DNA of 64,000 bases, taken from assembly GCF_022605725.1 (NCBI RefSeq), contig NC_065546.1:20394227-20458226 (forward strand), in the 5' to 3' direction. Under the pieces are notes generated by a model, which was not told the origin of the DNA, searched no databases, and was given only the letters and a program-made list of their open reading frames with translations. This DNA comes from Anthonomus grandis grandis. Its lineage: Eukaryota; Arthropoda; Insecta; Coleoptera; Curculionidae. This document shows positions 24,088-35,704 of this stretch, piece after piece. A program made the position numbers and the translations under genes. Position 1 is the first letter of the stretch. Every line of letters begins with the position of its first letter.

Positions 24088-25521
24088 CACAGAACACAAA
24101 TATATAGATTAAAAGTATAAAAAATTATAAATTAATATTCATTTATAGAGAAATGAATATTAAAAGAGTTTCGAAAGGTAGCCTAACCTGATCATCAAGT
24201 TCTAAAGCTTAACCTAACAAATTTAGTTCGGTTAGACATCGAGGGCCAACTTCTGTCATAATTGTCATTAGATTATCGATTTTCTTTCGTTCCTTGCCAC
24301 CACCCACCTTCACATCATCGATCGTCATGATACTAATACTCGAGAAGATAAACCCACGCGCATGAGATGAGCCTATATCTCTCTCGCACGCCTGACGTCA
24401 GTCGATGACAAATTTCCCCAGGAACAACTTTTAATACATGAACAGAAGAGTTTTATTTAATACATTTTAATAAGACTGAATTAGTTTTTGCTTTAGATGT
24501 TCAAAGGATTTAGGGTTAGGGCATGGTTTATTTGTTTTGTGTGTATTTTGTGTGACAAATATGGCAGAGTTTATTAAATTATAATAATTAAAATTTTTTT
24601 ATCATGGTGTACTGTGCAGTTGTGGGTTGTTCAAGCAACAACAACAAAAAAAGTAAGGTAGTTTCGGATTGCCGATTCTTTAGATTTCCAAAGGACAAAC
24701 AAGTTTGCCGACAATGGATTACAAAACCATTTTAATAACACGTCTACCCATAAGCAATTTAAAAAAATATAGATTATAGATACTTAAGAAAGTGAAATTA
24801 ATTGGTTGTATGTCATCAATGGCATCATGCATTTTCTTTTGGCATTTACTGGTAACACTATTATTACCAACAGCCAATGGGTACTCATATGTATACTTAG
24901 CGCACACAATTTTATGAAAGTTAATTGTCACAATAGGCTGTATATTAATCCTCTATTTTTGTTTTATTTTTTTTACAACATAATAAAATATGTACATATT
25001 ATATCACTGATATTTTTCTGCAGAGGCATTCGTCTAAAGTAAAGAAAAGTTAAATAAAAACCATAAATCCTTTTTTTTTTGGCTATAAAGTATTATTAAT
25101 TTATTATTAATTAACAAGCCTTCAGACGTTTCATATTGTGTATATTTATTTTCAAATTAAAATCCCTCAAATAATAAAAATCGTTTTTTAAACCTTATCC
25201 AAAACCAAAATAGGCATTTATATTATATAAGGCTTTACTATCCTTGCACGGATCCACGAATCCTACATACTATTAAGGAAATATTTTACATACTATTATA
25301 ATAATCATAGCATATTTCATATAACAAAATATAATAATACTTAATAAGTAATGTTAAATAAAAAAGGCTTTAAAATACTGCTTTTCCAACTGACAAACAG
25401 AATTTTTGTCATCGAGTGAGGTCATGCGCAAAGTCACGAAATTGCATCGCCAAGTGGGTTTATCTTGCCAGTAATAGTATCATGATCGATCGTCGCCATT
25501 GCTATATATTTGTGTTCTGTG
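24088..25521 (+). mobile_element. Candidate P-like element bounded by an inverted 20-mer
   Basis: The 20-mer CACAGAACACAAATATATAG opens at 24088 and closes inverted at 25502-25521. Inside, further inverted arms are visible: CATCGATCGTCATGATAC...AGATAAACCCAC (24314-24357) against 25453-25495, and GTCGATGACAAATTT (about 24401) against about 25398-25419. A THAP domain fragment sits between the arms at 24604. P elements carry an N-terminal THAP domain, which suggests a deleted member of that superfamily, but no matching 8-bp target duplication could be found (attaaaag against attgctta). Confidence 0.4.
24604..24735 (+). pseudogene. THAP zinc-finger domain, N-terminal part
   Basis: From ATG the 43-residue frame starts MVYCAVVGCSS (Cys4, Cys9) and continues with a Ser/Lys linker, FFRFPKDKQVCRQW and a stop after ITKPF. 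This matches the first half of a THAP C2CH finger: MV.C...GC, F..FP and the invariant Trp. The C-x2-H half is missing, either in another exon or lost. The family binds DNA and is found in P transposases and in host regulators. Confidence 0.65.
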
Positions 25522-25764
25522 ATTGCTTATTCCTTTTTATTTTGGCGTCCATTGGGTGTGTCCTTTTGTTTTTTTTTCTCAACAAAAAATAGTTCAAAAT
25601 GTAGTTTAAAGTGATTAAAGTGTAATTTTATCATTTATAGAAGCTGTTTTTGTGTGGTTTCAGATCCCTAGGATGGGGTAAGTGCAATTTTTTTTATCAA
25701 ATATTTTTCACCATGTTGTAGGTCATCTAAAATTGTTGTTTACCATTTTAAAACTGCCCTAATA

Positions 25765-26040
25765 ATGTTATCACCAGGAAAATTCATTTTTAAATGCAAG
25801 GCACCTACTTGTTCTAATACATACTATTGGCCTATTGAGGATTCATACAAAAATAAAACTTTCTTTAAATTTCCTGAAAATGACATTATTAGGAGGTCCG
25901 AATGGTTTAAAATACTTGGTTGAAGCCCAACCTCAACAAGGTGTTATTTATGTCAAGACCATTTTGATGATATTTCATTTACTAGTACTATACATACTCA
26001 TTTAAGAAAGTGTGCTCTCCCAATTGCTGGCCCAAGTATT
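25765..26040 (+). pseudogene. Second zinc-finger (THAP- or BED-like) fragment
   Basis: From ATG at 25765 the frame reads MLSPGKFIFKCKAPTC, then NKTFFKFPEND and SEWFKILG, a TGA at 25921 (one change from TGG), and on through RCYLCQDHFDD to HTHLRKC. C-x4-C, F.FP, W and C-x2-H with 46 residues between the second Cys and the third fit a THAP finger. Alternatively C-x2-C...H-x4-C fits a BED finger of a hAT transposase. A frame-shifted continuation runs to 26236. It could be one broken transposase with the fragment at 24604 or a separate copy. Confidence 0.5.
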
Positions 26041-27611
26041 ATTCAAAATGCCCCAGTACTGGTTGAGGCACAAGTACCTTGGGAAGATATTGACTTTATT
26101 ACCTGCTATCATAATCCAGCAATCTCAATATAATGTTCAGAATGAACACAATTATGCTAGACCACTTTTTACTAGGTCTGACGAAAGGTATCATCAGTGC
26201 TTTGCTGCTAGGAAGTACCAAAAGCACAATAAGTAAAACAACTTCCATTCTACCAGGTCACTACTCAAAGAGGTACCTCACCTCGATAAGGTGGGAGTAA
26301 GATCCAGGGGTTCTCCTTGAATATTTAAGAAAAAGGACCGATGACATCTAGAATTTAGGGTGTATACATCAGTGTTAACTAATTTTTAATATCATACTCT
26401 CCATAAAGAATATTTTAATTACAGGGTTAGTTTTTATATATTACCACTCCCCTAACATTTTTGGATACCCTATGTACAAAAAAGTAGGTAGTAAACGTAA
26501 AATTTTTAGAGCATATTTTTGAGAAATATAGTTCTTATGTCTATAAATAATTAATTTATAAATTTGATAGATTGTAATTTTTGTATCATTTCCTCAAAAT
26601 GTAGAAAAAGCAAAATACATATACCATGGACAGTGTTGTGCTAAAGCAGCACAAAAACAAATTGTATCAGGATCCCTTTTAAGACAATAAATTATGAACT
26701 TACTTTACAATTGACTTTAATTCTACCCCTACCCTTGTTAATTTGTTGATAACAGTTAAATTAACATTGTTAGTATCAAGCATTTAATTCTCAAAATAGG
26801 ACTTAATATATTATACTTAAATCTCTAAAATATTGTCTTACATAATTGACCCATTAAATCATTTTTTGATAGCGTATTGGGCTGTAAAATCTCTTTCACA
26901 TTCTCTAAAAATCAATGAAAAAGTGCATTATTAACAATTTATTTTTTTGAAGGGCCTTAATGCATTAACTTAACAGCTTAAAAGCAAATTTGATGAATTT
27001 AATGTCAAAAAACTAACGAATTCAATTAAAAAATGTAAAAAATAAACTTAAATTACATACATTATCACTCTTAGCCTCTTAAAAATTAAATTAATACACT
27101 TGCACTATTTCATAATTTTTTAGAGTTTGTGATCGAGATTCACAGCCTTTACGCTGTTAAAAATTGATTTAATGGGTCAATAATTTTAAATTTCGCGCCA
27201 TTCTAAAATTTTCAATAGCCTGCCCTTCATTTCTATGACGGATCGGTATTACAGTAGACTATTTTACCGACTGTGACAAATGTGAATTATTTTAGTTCGG
27301 TTAGACCGCAACCGTATGCTGCAATCGAGTTTAGGGTAAAGATGGTGCCTACTTGTCACTATAGGATTGAATCCTCTCATACTTTTAATTACTCTATGTA
27401 TTCATTTCTCTATGATTGAGATGAAAAACAAACTCAAATGTTATGACAATGACAAATGATGTTCTATCAGTCAATGTCAACAACTGTCTGTCAGCTCCCT
27501 GTCACTTTTGCCAAGCAAAGATGGCCGATATACGATTCCGATTTTCACCATACAAGTTTCATCCATGTGAGCAAAACAACTTGTAAAAATTTTCATAAAA
27601 AGATGTAGCAG
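26041..27611. other. Spacer with inverted repeat partners
   Basis: No coding signal. The block at 27382-27421 (CTTTTAATTACTCTATG and CATTTCTCTATGATT) is the complement of 24066-24087 together with about 24150-24170 (AATCATAGAGTAATTAAAAG and TAGAGAAATGAATA). TTAGTTCGGTTAGAC occurs at both about 24224 and 27294. These suggest a larger rearranged element that spans the zinc-finger region. Confidence 0.35.
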
Positions 27612-29800
27612 TAGAGATGTGCGGATAGTATCTACTCGATACTTTAATATTTGATACATGCGAAGATTCGAAGTAATCGAATCCTTCGACCCCAACTACT
27701 CGTTACTCGAATACTTTTTTAAATCCCAAATTTCCATGTTGCCGGTGGCAGCTTATGCGTACTAAATATATTTTATAAGTAAAATATGGCAATATTGTTA
27801 ATAAAATGAAATAAACCGCCGCCGATCGGCCCAACAATAATTAATCAATAATACCAATTCATATTTACCCGGCGTTGTCGCCAGTCGTGCCCGATTACTT
27901 GATTACTTTTTATTAGCATAAGTATTATTTTGTAATATCTTACTAAAACTTGATAATCCTCTATTATAGTCAAAAAATATAACAAACGCCAAAGCAAGCC
28001 CCAAATTTAATATAATTCCTTCCATCTAAACTAAAAAAGGCGAAAGTTCTTCCAATTTTTAAAAATAAGGGTGATGAGCAGGATGTAGAAAACTATCGAC
28101 CAATATCTCTCCTTTCTTCAATATCAAAAATCTTTGAGCGAGTCATTTATATCCGTATTATGAACTTTTTAAAAAGGCAAACTATTCTTTCAGATAGCCA
28201 GTCTGGTTTTCGGCCCAATCATTCAACCCAGTTGGCAGTTTTCAAGCTTATATCCTTGGTGATTGAAAATGTTGATAAAAAGAAAAAGTTGCCGAACTCT
28301 TTTTCGATTTATCGAAAGCATTCGACACAATCAACCATGGTCTACTGCTGTCAATCCTTGAAAATTGTGGACTGAGGGGAAACTGTGCCAGACTTATAGC
28401 CTCTTATTTAGATCAGAGGGAACAAACAGTTTGCCTTGGCTCTGGTAATGGTACATATGTTTACTCAGCGTCATCCTTGGTGGTACAGGGAGTGCCTCAG
28501 GGTTCAATTCTAGGCCCAGTACTATTCATATTATATGTAAATGGTCTCAGTGAGTGTTTTTCAGGGTGTTTTATCAACCAATATGCTGATGACACTTCCA
28601 TAATCTGGTGAGAACATCTGATTGAAGAACTATCGGTCAGAGCTTCTCAGGTGGTAGAGAGGATGCAGGAGTGGTGCGACAATCATGCTCTGAAGCTAAA
28701 TGCTGATAAAACCGGGCTACTGACAATTGTTTAAAACTTTACCTCAAAATTCCCTACTAGTAAAGTTTAAAAAAAAGTCTCTTCGAGAGGTAACTTCCTT
28801 AAAATTCCTTGGTATACAAATTGACTCCTGTCTCACATGGGTCCCACACATAGACACTCTTGGCAAAAAACTAAATAGTTTCTGTGCGTTAATAAGGCGT
28901 CTACGAGAAGAGATTTCCCTAAATTGTCTGAAGCAACTTTACTATGCATCGGTCCAATCTCTAATCACTTATAGTGTGATGTTTTGGGGATCTTCAACTG
29001 ACGCCGTGTCAGTCTTTATAGCACAAAAACGCATCATAAGATGCATGCTCAGACTCACCACAAACGTCTTGTAGGACTTATTTTACTAAGCTTTGTCTAC
29101 TCACTGTTCCAGCTCTGTACATTCTTATGTTAGCTATTTTTGCAAAGAAACACCTGCATCTTTTTCAAACTAATGAAGATCATTAGGCTGAGGGTATGTC
29201 TATTGTGACAAGGGGGAGAGCTGAACTGAGTGTCCCAACTCATCACTCTGCCTTTTTTCAAAGATCTCCTGCCTTTGCTGCTATTAAAACATATAATAGA
29301 TTACCTCTCGCCCTAAGGCAAGAGAAAAATATCATGAAGTTTAGGAAAGACACTGCAAGGTATCTGTTGGGCAAGTGTATCTATAGTTTCGATTTACAAT
29401 TTTAAATATGTATTATGATTAATATTAAGGGTTTGTTTACTAATTTATTTATCTTCATAATGTATCATACTTGAGATATAAGTGGCACCCATTATTATGT
29501 CCAACATTATCTTTTTGTTCTTACTATTTTTACTAGCAGTATGTACTGTGTAGATGTTATCAAATTTTAATTTTGTTTGTTTTGTCACGTTGCTATTGTC
29601 TATTTTAATTAGATCTTGAAAGCAATAAAGAAGTTATTATTATTATTATTATATAAAATCTTAATATTCGCCTGTATATTCACTAATAACTAACAAGTAT
29701 ACAAGTAATGACTACTTTGTAACGAATATAAAGCATCTGATTAGATATAAAGTATCAGCATCTACTCGATACTTATACAAGTAATCGTTGCACATCACTA
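27612..29800. mobile_element. hAT-like element split by a LINE
   Basis: TAGAGATGTGCGGATAGTAT at 27612 and the complement of the right edge (TAGTGATGTGCAACGATTAC, ending at 29800) are matching termini. Both are followed by TCTACTCGATACTT-like sequence and TTGATAC-like blocks. The TAG-GATGTGC form fits hAT termini. No clear 8-bp duplication is visible. The middle is occupied by a LINE, so the original element was short and probably non-autonomous. Confidence 0.5.
28018..29652 (+). mobile_element. 5'-truncated LINE with RT, broken
   Basis: The RT domain starts with VLPIFKNKGD and VENYRPISLLSSISKIFERV, then GFRPNHSTQLAV (28200), FDLSKAFDTINHG around a frameshift at 28300, GVPQGSILGPVLFILYVNGL (28490), and the YADDTSIIW catalytic box followed by an in-frame TGA (28610). 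The thumb and tail follow in other frames (28727-29074, LKFLGIQIDSCL; 29196-29405). The 3' end is a (TTA)n tail at 29635-29652. There are at least three frame breaks. The insertion target is the hAT-like element around it. Confidence 0.75.
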
Positions 29801-30608
29801 CCAGACAGCTTTCAGCGACGTTGACAATAAGGATTTGGTGATTGCATTTATTTATTTTTCTTAAACTTTATGCTTATAGCAAAATCAATTTCAATAAACC
29901 AAACAAATCCCCAATACACTTCTAAAATTGTCCCATCACAAACGTGAATTTTATATTGTGAACAAGAATAGACTTTAGTGCGATAGACCTATAATGCATA
30001 TTATACTAAAATTTAACCTAACTATTTCTCCACGTTACATAAAAAAGAAAGTGGCTTGAATCTGCCGCTCTAAACAAATATACCATTTTTATAAATAAAT
30101 AAAATATTAATGAATCTTTTACTAAAAATGGCTTATAATATAGTTAGCATAATAAGTTAAAAGCATTATAGTAAAAGGTCAATTTAAAAATAAACATCAA
30201 GTTTATTCCTAGATATATTTAAAATAATATATAATTTAAAATAATGTGGGACAGTTCATAAATCTTTTAATAAGGCGCGTAATTGAATGTAGCCATAAAT
30301 GAATAGACAGATGATAGTCATTAAAGGCTTTTTGGATTGGAATTACTAATACCTCAAATAGTTACAATTTATAGAATAATCCTTTAAGAATTACCTATAA
30401 GCGAAAAAAAAAAGATTCTATGCATGACATTCGGCTGTTGGACTGCAAAATTTGATATTATGATATTTACGATTTTCAATGAACAAACTTACTAATTTAT
30501 CTCCATCGAAAAGTACACAAGAATTTTTTTGTGACCCAAAAATCTTGTATGCTTCTTGTTAAGTAAGTTTGATCTGGAATCAAATAAACCTCGAATTTTA
30601 GATTTTAA
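29801..30608. other. AT-rich stretch, no gene seen
   Basis: No frame or repeat that I can support. Confidence 0.3.
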
Positions 30609-30780
30609 TACTGCCGACGTTTCCATGAGTTGGTTCTACTTCTTTTTAGACTAAAGCAAAAAGAGCATTGAATATTATAAGAATTTTTTAATGTTCATTA
30701 CGCTCTTTATGACTATAAAGTATAATGTTTATGAACCTGAAGACGGCCTAACAAGAGGAGGCCGAAATGTTGGCAGTAAT
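30609..30780. mobile_element. Penelope-type terminal remnants, inverted, with hammerhead-like core
   Basis: CTGAAGA (30737) is followed by GGCC (30745), a loop, GGCC (30760) and GAAA (30764), the order of a hammerhead ribozyme core (CTGANGA, stem II, GAAA). It is followed by TGTTGGCAGTAATAAAATG. At 30610-30624 ACTGCCGACGTTTCC is an inverted near-copy of the same end. Penelope-like elements are known to carry hammerhead motifs in their terminal repeats. Stem I pairing is not convincing here, so activity is unlikely. Confidence 0.4.
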
Positions 30781-31109
30781 AAAATGTAAAACCTGAGTTT
30801 TATTTGACCCAGATCCATCTCACTTAGCAAGAAGCTTAGAAGTAAACAAGAAAATAGAAGATCACTTTTCTGCAATCGCTTGGATGCAATAATCCAATTA
30901 TCTAATCGTTATTAATACATTTATAAATGTAGAGGCTTTGCGGTCTTTAATAATCTTTTTTACTGATGTTTACAAAAGTGTAGGTAACAATTTTTTATTA
31001 ACTTATTTAACTATCAACGATATACATTTTTTTTTACATACGATAAGTAACGAATAAAATTACATAACCCCGTACTGCTACCTCTGCTGCTGCTGAGCTC
31101 GATTAGGTA

Positions 31110-31790
31110 AATAAATCGAGGTATGTTTTTAAAATAAGTAGCCTTTGGAGTTTCAAAAGAGTTGACCTTCAGCAACAAAATTATTTTTATATGAAAGCCT
31201 GTACCTTGAACAATACCTTTTAAAACATAATTTTTACTAATATTGAGATACGTGTCATATTGTACAATTAGCTTTTGAAATAAAAAAAAGGCTGCTGCCT
31301 CACTGAAAAACTATTGCTGCACGATCGTTTTAACATCATCGGCATCGTCGTGGCGTAGACCTCCCAGGTTCTTCCTTAATTTCATGAATAAATGGAAATC
31401 GGGCCTCCAATGGTGACAAGAGGACGGTGACAAGCATCTATCATATGATAGAGGTCTCACAATAAGATGCCGTATTTAATGTTTCACTTTGAGGCAAGAA
31501 CTCTACAAGCAACACTACCAACTTTGCACCAAGTCATTATTAATTAGTAAAGGTTGTCCACTTCATTCCCCGTCATGCACATTCATACGATTATGTTCAA
31601 AAGCTGTTACCCATTTTCCTACCATCTTATCACTTATTCCCCATAAACATTAAAAATATAACGACGAATAATGAATTGCAGGCATTCAGTGTTAAAAAAA
31701 CGTATCACGCCGCGTATTTTAAATTATATTAACAGTCGGTGGCATTTTCCATCGGAGAAGCCATTTAAAACACTCGCAAAACACCCTTTA
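31110..31790 (-). pseudogene. Mariner transposase relic
   Basis: On the minus strand, starting ATGGCTTCTCCGATGG near 31763, fragments read MVGKWV, FEHNRMNVHDG, SGQPLLINND, then in another frame LSPLEARFPFIHEIKE and LGGLRHDDADDVKT. The tail is QKLIVQYDTYLNISKNYVLK. This is the end of a Mos1-type mariner transposase, where the tail normally reads LVPRYDKCLN...YVEK. The central catalytic part with DE and DN is deleted. TTTACGCGGTTG (about 31787) may be near the terminus. Confidence 0.55.
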
Positions 31791-32304
31791 CGCGGTTGAA
31801 TGATTCGATACTGGCAAGTGTAGCTTGATAGTAAACAGAGGTACAAAGCTGTAGCGGTGAAAAATCCAAAATATTACTTACTTTAAAAATATGCCTCGTA
31901 TTATAGAAAGATTGTTAAAAATGATCAATAAGCATCTCACAGCTTATAAGGCTTTTGTATTATAAAATTTGTTTTGGTATTGCTATCACACCAAGTCGTT
32001 CCTATCGTTTACTATCTTATCTATCTTTGATTACCACATAAGTAATAAATAATAAGTAAGTCTCTGGTAAGTTAGTCTGAGTTAGAGACCTTGTGCAGGT
32101 TCGCAAAAGGCGAGTGGTTGTTACCTGTAATATCAACAGCAAATATTTATTTTTGCTGATAACACTATCAGCTTACAGAAATACTATCAATTGGTTCTTT
32201 ACAAACAAACTTAGTATCAACCATGCTTTATACCGCAGTCATACGACCGAGGATCTCGTACGGATCCATGGTAAAAGCTGACCAGACTGCAAGGACTGGT
32301 CTGC

Positions 32305-33480
32305 TTGAGAATTACTGGAGTTATGAGAACAACACCTGCGGCACCACTAAATATTTTTCTGGGGCTACCGGATCTCCCAGACTGGATTGAGAGGGAGGCC
32401 CTGGCGTTGTATAAGAGAATAAAGAATAGCGGAGGGTGGCGCAATGTTCACTTAGGCCAAGGCCATATGACGATTGCTCTCAAGATGTGTAAGAACATAC
32501 CAATTCTGACATCCAGATGCACTACAGAAAGTGGTAAACTAAGATTAAAGAAGGGGTTTCAAGTCGAAATCCTGACAAGGGAAGAATGGTTGGCGAACCA
32601 AATTAAAGAGCCAAGTAATTTCCAGGCCTGGTACACAGATGGATCATGGATGAAAAGCACCATCCTTCCCGCTAGGGAAACACATCACAGTTTTCAAAGC
32701 GGATCTGTTATACTCGAAGTAGCAAACAAACGAGAGGCATTGGAAGGTAACGGGGGGATTTGCATCTACTCCGATAGTCAAGCTGCACTCAAGGCGATTT
32801 AAAGACCCAGGGCCAGCTCAGCGCTAGTCCAGGAATACAGAGACGCATTGGAAAGGCTTGCAGCACTCAGGGAAGTGAGACTGAGGTGAGTCCCAGAAGA
32901 CCAAGTTGTCTAGGATAATGAACGGGCCGACGAACTAGCAAGATAGGGTCCGTTAACCCCTTCGTAGGCCCCGAACCTTGTCTCGGTCTTAGCAAAAAAC
33001 AAGGCACTCAATAATTGGAGAAGGACAGAAGGATGTAGACAGGCCAAGGAAATGATACCAGATCACGACGGCTCTAAAGCAAGGCTACTGCTAACAAAGA
33101 CCCGACAAAGTATCAAAGACTTGGTGAGAATCCTGACCGGGCACAACAGTCTAAACAGGCATCTACACCTTCTTCTGTTATAAGAGAAAGCCCACTTTGT
33201 CCACACATACCACTTACTAGGTATCTGTGATAGGTGGAGTCGCCTGAGAAGGAACATTTTCGGAGCAACGACACTCCAACGGGAAGATCTTAAAGATCTG
33301 GACTGGTACAACGTGCAAGCCTTTATTAAAAGGACGGGCCGACTCAGTGAAGACCGCGCATTGGGAGTGGAGGCGTAGGGGTGGGTGATTCTGTGGTTGG
33401 CAAAAAGGGACTATCCAGGCCTACTGGCCGAGCTCTAGCTCCCCCACCCTTACTACAAGTACTACTAGTATCAATCACGC
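32305..33480 (+). pseudogene. LINE C-terminal region with RNase H domain
   Basis: The frame 32305-32802 opens with ITGVMRTTPAAPLNIFLGLP, the linker typical of I/R1/LOA-clade LINEs. It then has the RNase H start AWYTDGSWM (about residue 108) and IYSDSQAALKAI. After a stop at 32802 the same frame continues with RASSALVQEYRDALERL, VPEDQVV, DNERADELAR (the RNase H C-terminal block) and a Cys/His-poor tail to about 33380. At least four stops interrupt it. RNase H in a LINE separates this copy from the Jockey/CR1-like ones elsewhere in the window. Confidence 0.7.
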
Positions 33481-33899
33481 AAAGACGCAAAACCTAAATT
33501 TCTCACTTCGCCATGTTAAACCCGATCTTCCTATGGTTGATTCTGTGAAATTTTTTGTGGTTCATCTTGATCTTGGCTAAACCTGGGAGGATCACATTAC
33601 CTGACTGACTTTCTTAAATAACCTATTTAATACAACGTCTTTCTAACACTGTCAGTAAAAAGGCATTCATGATGATATGAGTTATGGAATTTTAAACTGG
33701 CACCATTCTGCACAGACTTCATGAATCTTTGGAGTGCAGAGGAGATGTGTGCGTGTAATTTCAGGGGTAGGCTATCGGACTGCTGTCGACATTGCTTTTT
33801 AGATCTTGGCATACTTACATTTTCATGTATTTTTATTTGACAGTGTCTGATTAAGACATTGACAGAACATTAAGATTTTTACAATACTTTAACATAAGT
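33481..33899. other. Short spacer between LINE fragments
   Basis: An unremarkable 61-codon minus frame (33627-33812) is present. I see no motif in it. Confidence 0.3.
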
Positions 33900-34110
33900 A
33901 ATAATGATCCTAGTCATTTTAATTCCAACTTTTTGTCACGCTATCACAGACTCGCTAGAGCAGGGGCATTGATGACCATGCTGTACAGTGTACAGTTTTA
34001 CAATGTTCTACCAATCGATATCAGACAACTATCAGAAAGGCTTTTTGTAAAGAGAATTAAAAATTATCTAATTGGGAAGCCATTTTATTATAATTAATTT
34101 TAATTGGAAA
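33900..34110 (+). mobile_element. LINE RT C-terminal tail
   Basis: The frame reads RYHRLARAGALMTMLYSVQF, YNVLPIDIRQLS and RIKNYLIGKPFYYN before TAA at about 34096, the conserved end of Jockey/CR1-like RT proteins (YN.LP..IR......F...L..YL). Nothing upstream is recognisable. Confidence 0.5.
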
Positions 34111-34263
34111 ATATATCGAATCGGGTTAAGGTTACACAGGTTGTATTACACAAGGTTCCTTAGTGTGGATGATGAATTTTTTCTCCAAAATCGGAGTTAA
34201 TAGAGCTGATTACACAAATTGGTTGTTTGAGGTTGTTATTGGTTGTTGACGAGTAATTAGGAG

Positions 34264-35704
34264 GTGCATCCTATTGTCAGAGAAAGATTTAATTTGGGGT
34301 CCTTCCGGAAGCTTATGTGTGAATTAAGAAAAGATAAAAACAAAATTCTTTGGTTGAATAGAAGTCCATATTTTGTACATATACGTTCACCAAATAAAAC
34401 AAAAATTACCCGTTATCGGGAAAAAAAAACAACAAATCAACAAAGAACAAAAATTCTTTAGTTATTTTCGAATGTCTTCTTCTACTTTTGATGACCTTCT
34501 AAATGGAGTAAAAGGAGAATTGACAAGAGAAGACACCTATATGACAAAATGTATCAGTGCCGAGGAAAAATTGATGATATGTCTAAAGGAAAGAATTATT
34601 GATATACTTTTTGAATTTAAGAAGGTTTATTTTAAACTTCCAAAAATGTTTGAATATAGTATCTAGATCAAAAATTATTTCTGCGTGTAGTAGACATAGT
34701 CAAGGATTTATCACAAGACTGATTTTTGTCCATATTTGATTGTTCATGAGGCACTCGCTTCAGTTTATTCACGAATCTCGTCACAGTTTTATTCTCCTTA
34801 TAGGAGGAATCAGTCATTTTTTCCAAAAATGTGAGGTTTGGCAGATGTACCACTTGTTTTTTGATCTTTTTGCTTTTGCCATGCTTTCATCCACGTGTCT
34901 CGAGTGTATGTCCACTTTTTTAAATCCATCTTACCTGCGAAAAAAACAAAATGTTTTTTTCCAGGTACCTTGCATGGGCATGTTCGTATAACGATCTTCA
35001 TTACTCCTATCAAATTGGCGTTTTAATAATCAGTAAAATTATACGTCAGTAACTCGAAGTATATGGAATAATCTGTGTATTGAATTTATGACATGCCACG
35101 CTCATTCACCAGGCAATAGCAAATGGATTCTGTAGGAAAGCTAATTTACCGCATTGCCTCGGTGCGGTAGATGGCAAACATATAAGAGTGAAAAAACTCG
35201 ACAATGGCTCTGTACTTCAATTAAATTCATTATTTCTCTATTGTTTTATTAGCAGTCGTGGATTCAGAATATCGTTTTATTTATATACATGTAGGATCAT
35301 ATGGGAAAGATTCTGATTCGTCAATACGGAAAGTCTAAAAAGAATCTAAATTGTGCAAAAATATAAAGTGCAAATATATAATTGTTGACACAGGGTGCTT
35401 TGAACATACCAGCAGCTACACTTTTAGATGAACAGGCACAAATAAATGTACCTTTTGTGTTTATTGGCAATAAAGGTTTCAGATTGCTCATTTATTGAGG
35501 CCTCTTGGCGGCATACATTTAGACAAGAAAAAGCTTATATTTATTTACCAATTGACCCGAGCGAGAAGATATGTCGAATATGCGTTTGACAACCTAGCTA
35601 ATAAATGGCGGATATTTCATAGTCGTTTAGATGTTAAAAAAGAGACGGCAATTAGGATAGGGAAAGCTTGTACTGTGGTACATAAATGTGTTAGACAGTG
35701 AGTG
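34264..35704 (+). pseudogene. PIF/Harbinger transposase relic
   Basis: The N-terminal part reads HPIVRERFNLGSFRKLMCEL and then, after a roughly 100-base insertion or shift, FFSYFRMSSSTFDDLLNGVK and CISAEEKLMICL. The catalytic part resumes at about 35100 with HCLGAVDGKHIRV (first Asp), AVVDSEYRFIYI and GSYGKDSDS (second Asp). RPLGGIHLDKKKLIFIYQLT, RARRYVEYAF and NKWRIFH follow at 35495-35640. The protein is the DDE nuclease of PIF/Harbinger elements, which needs a partner Myb/MADF protein. The linking region between 34600 and 35040 is replaced by other sequence, including an opposed MADF fragment. Confidence 0.7.
34668..35013 (-). pseudogene. MADF/Myb-SANT-like fragment (Harbinger accessory protein)
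   Basis: On the minus strand: FFAGKMDLKKWTYTRDTWMK, AWQKQKDQKTSGTSAKPHIF, then in a shifted frame NLTFLEKMTDSSYKENKT. The W.Y.RD.W.K pattern and the KSG.SAKP block fit the MADF (Myb/SANT-like) DNA-binding proteins that PIF/Harbinger elements encode beside the nuclease. It lies between the two halves of the nuclease and runs against them. Confidence 0.5.
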
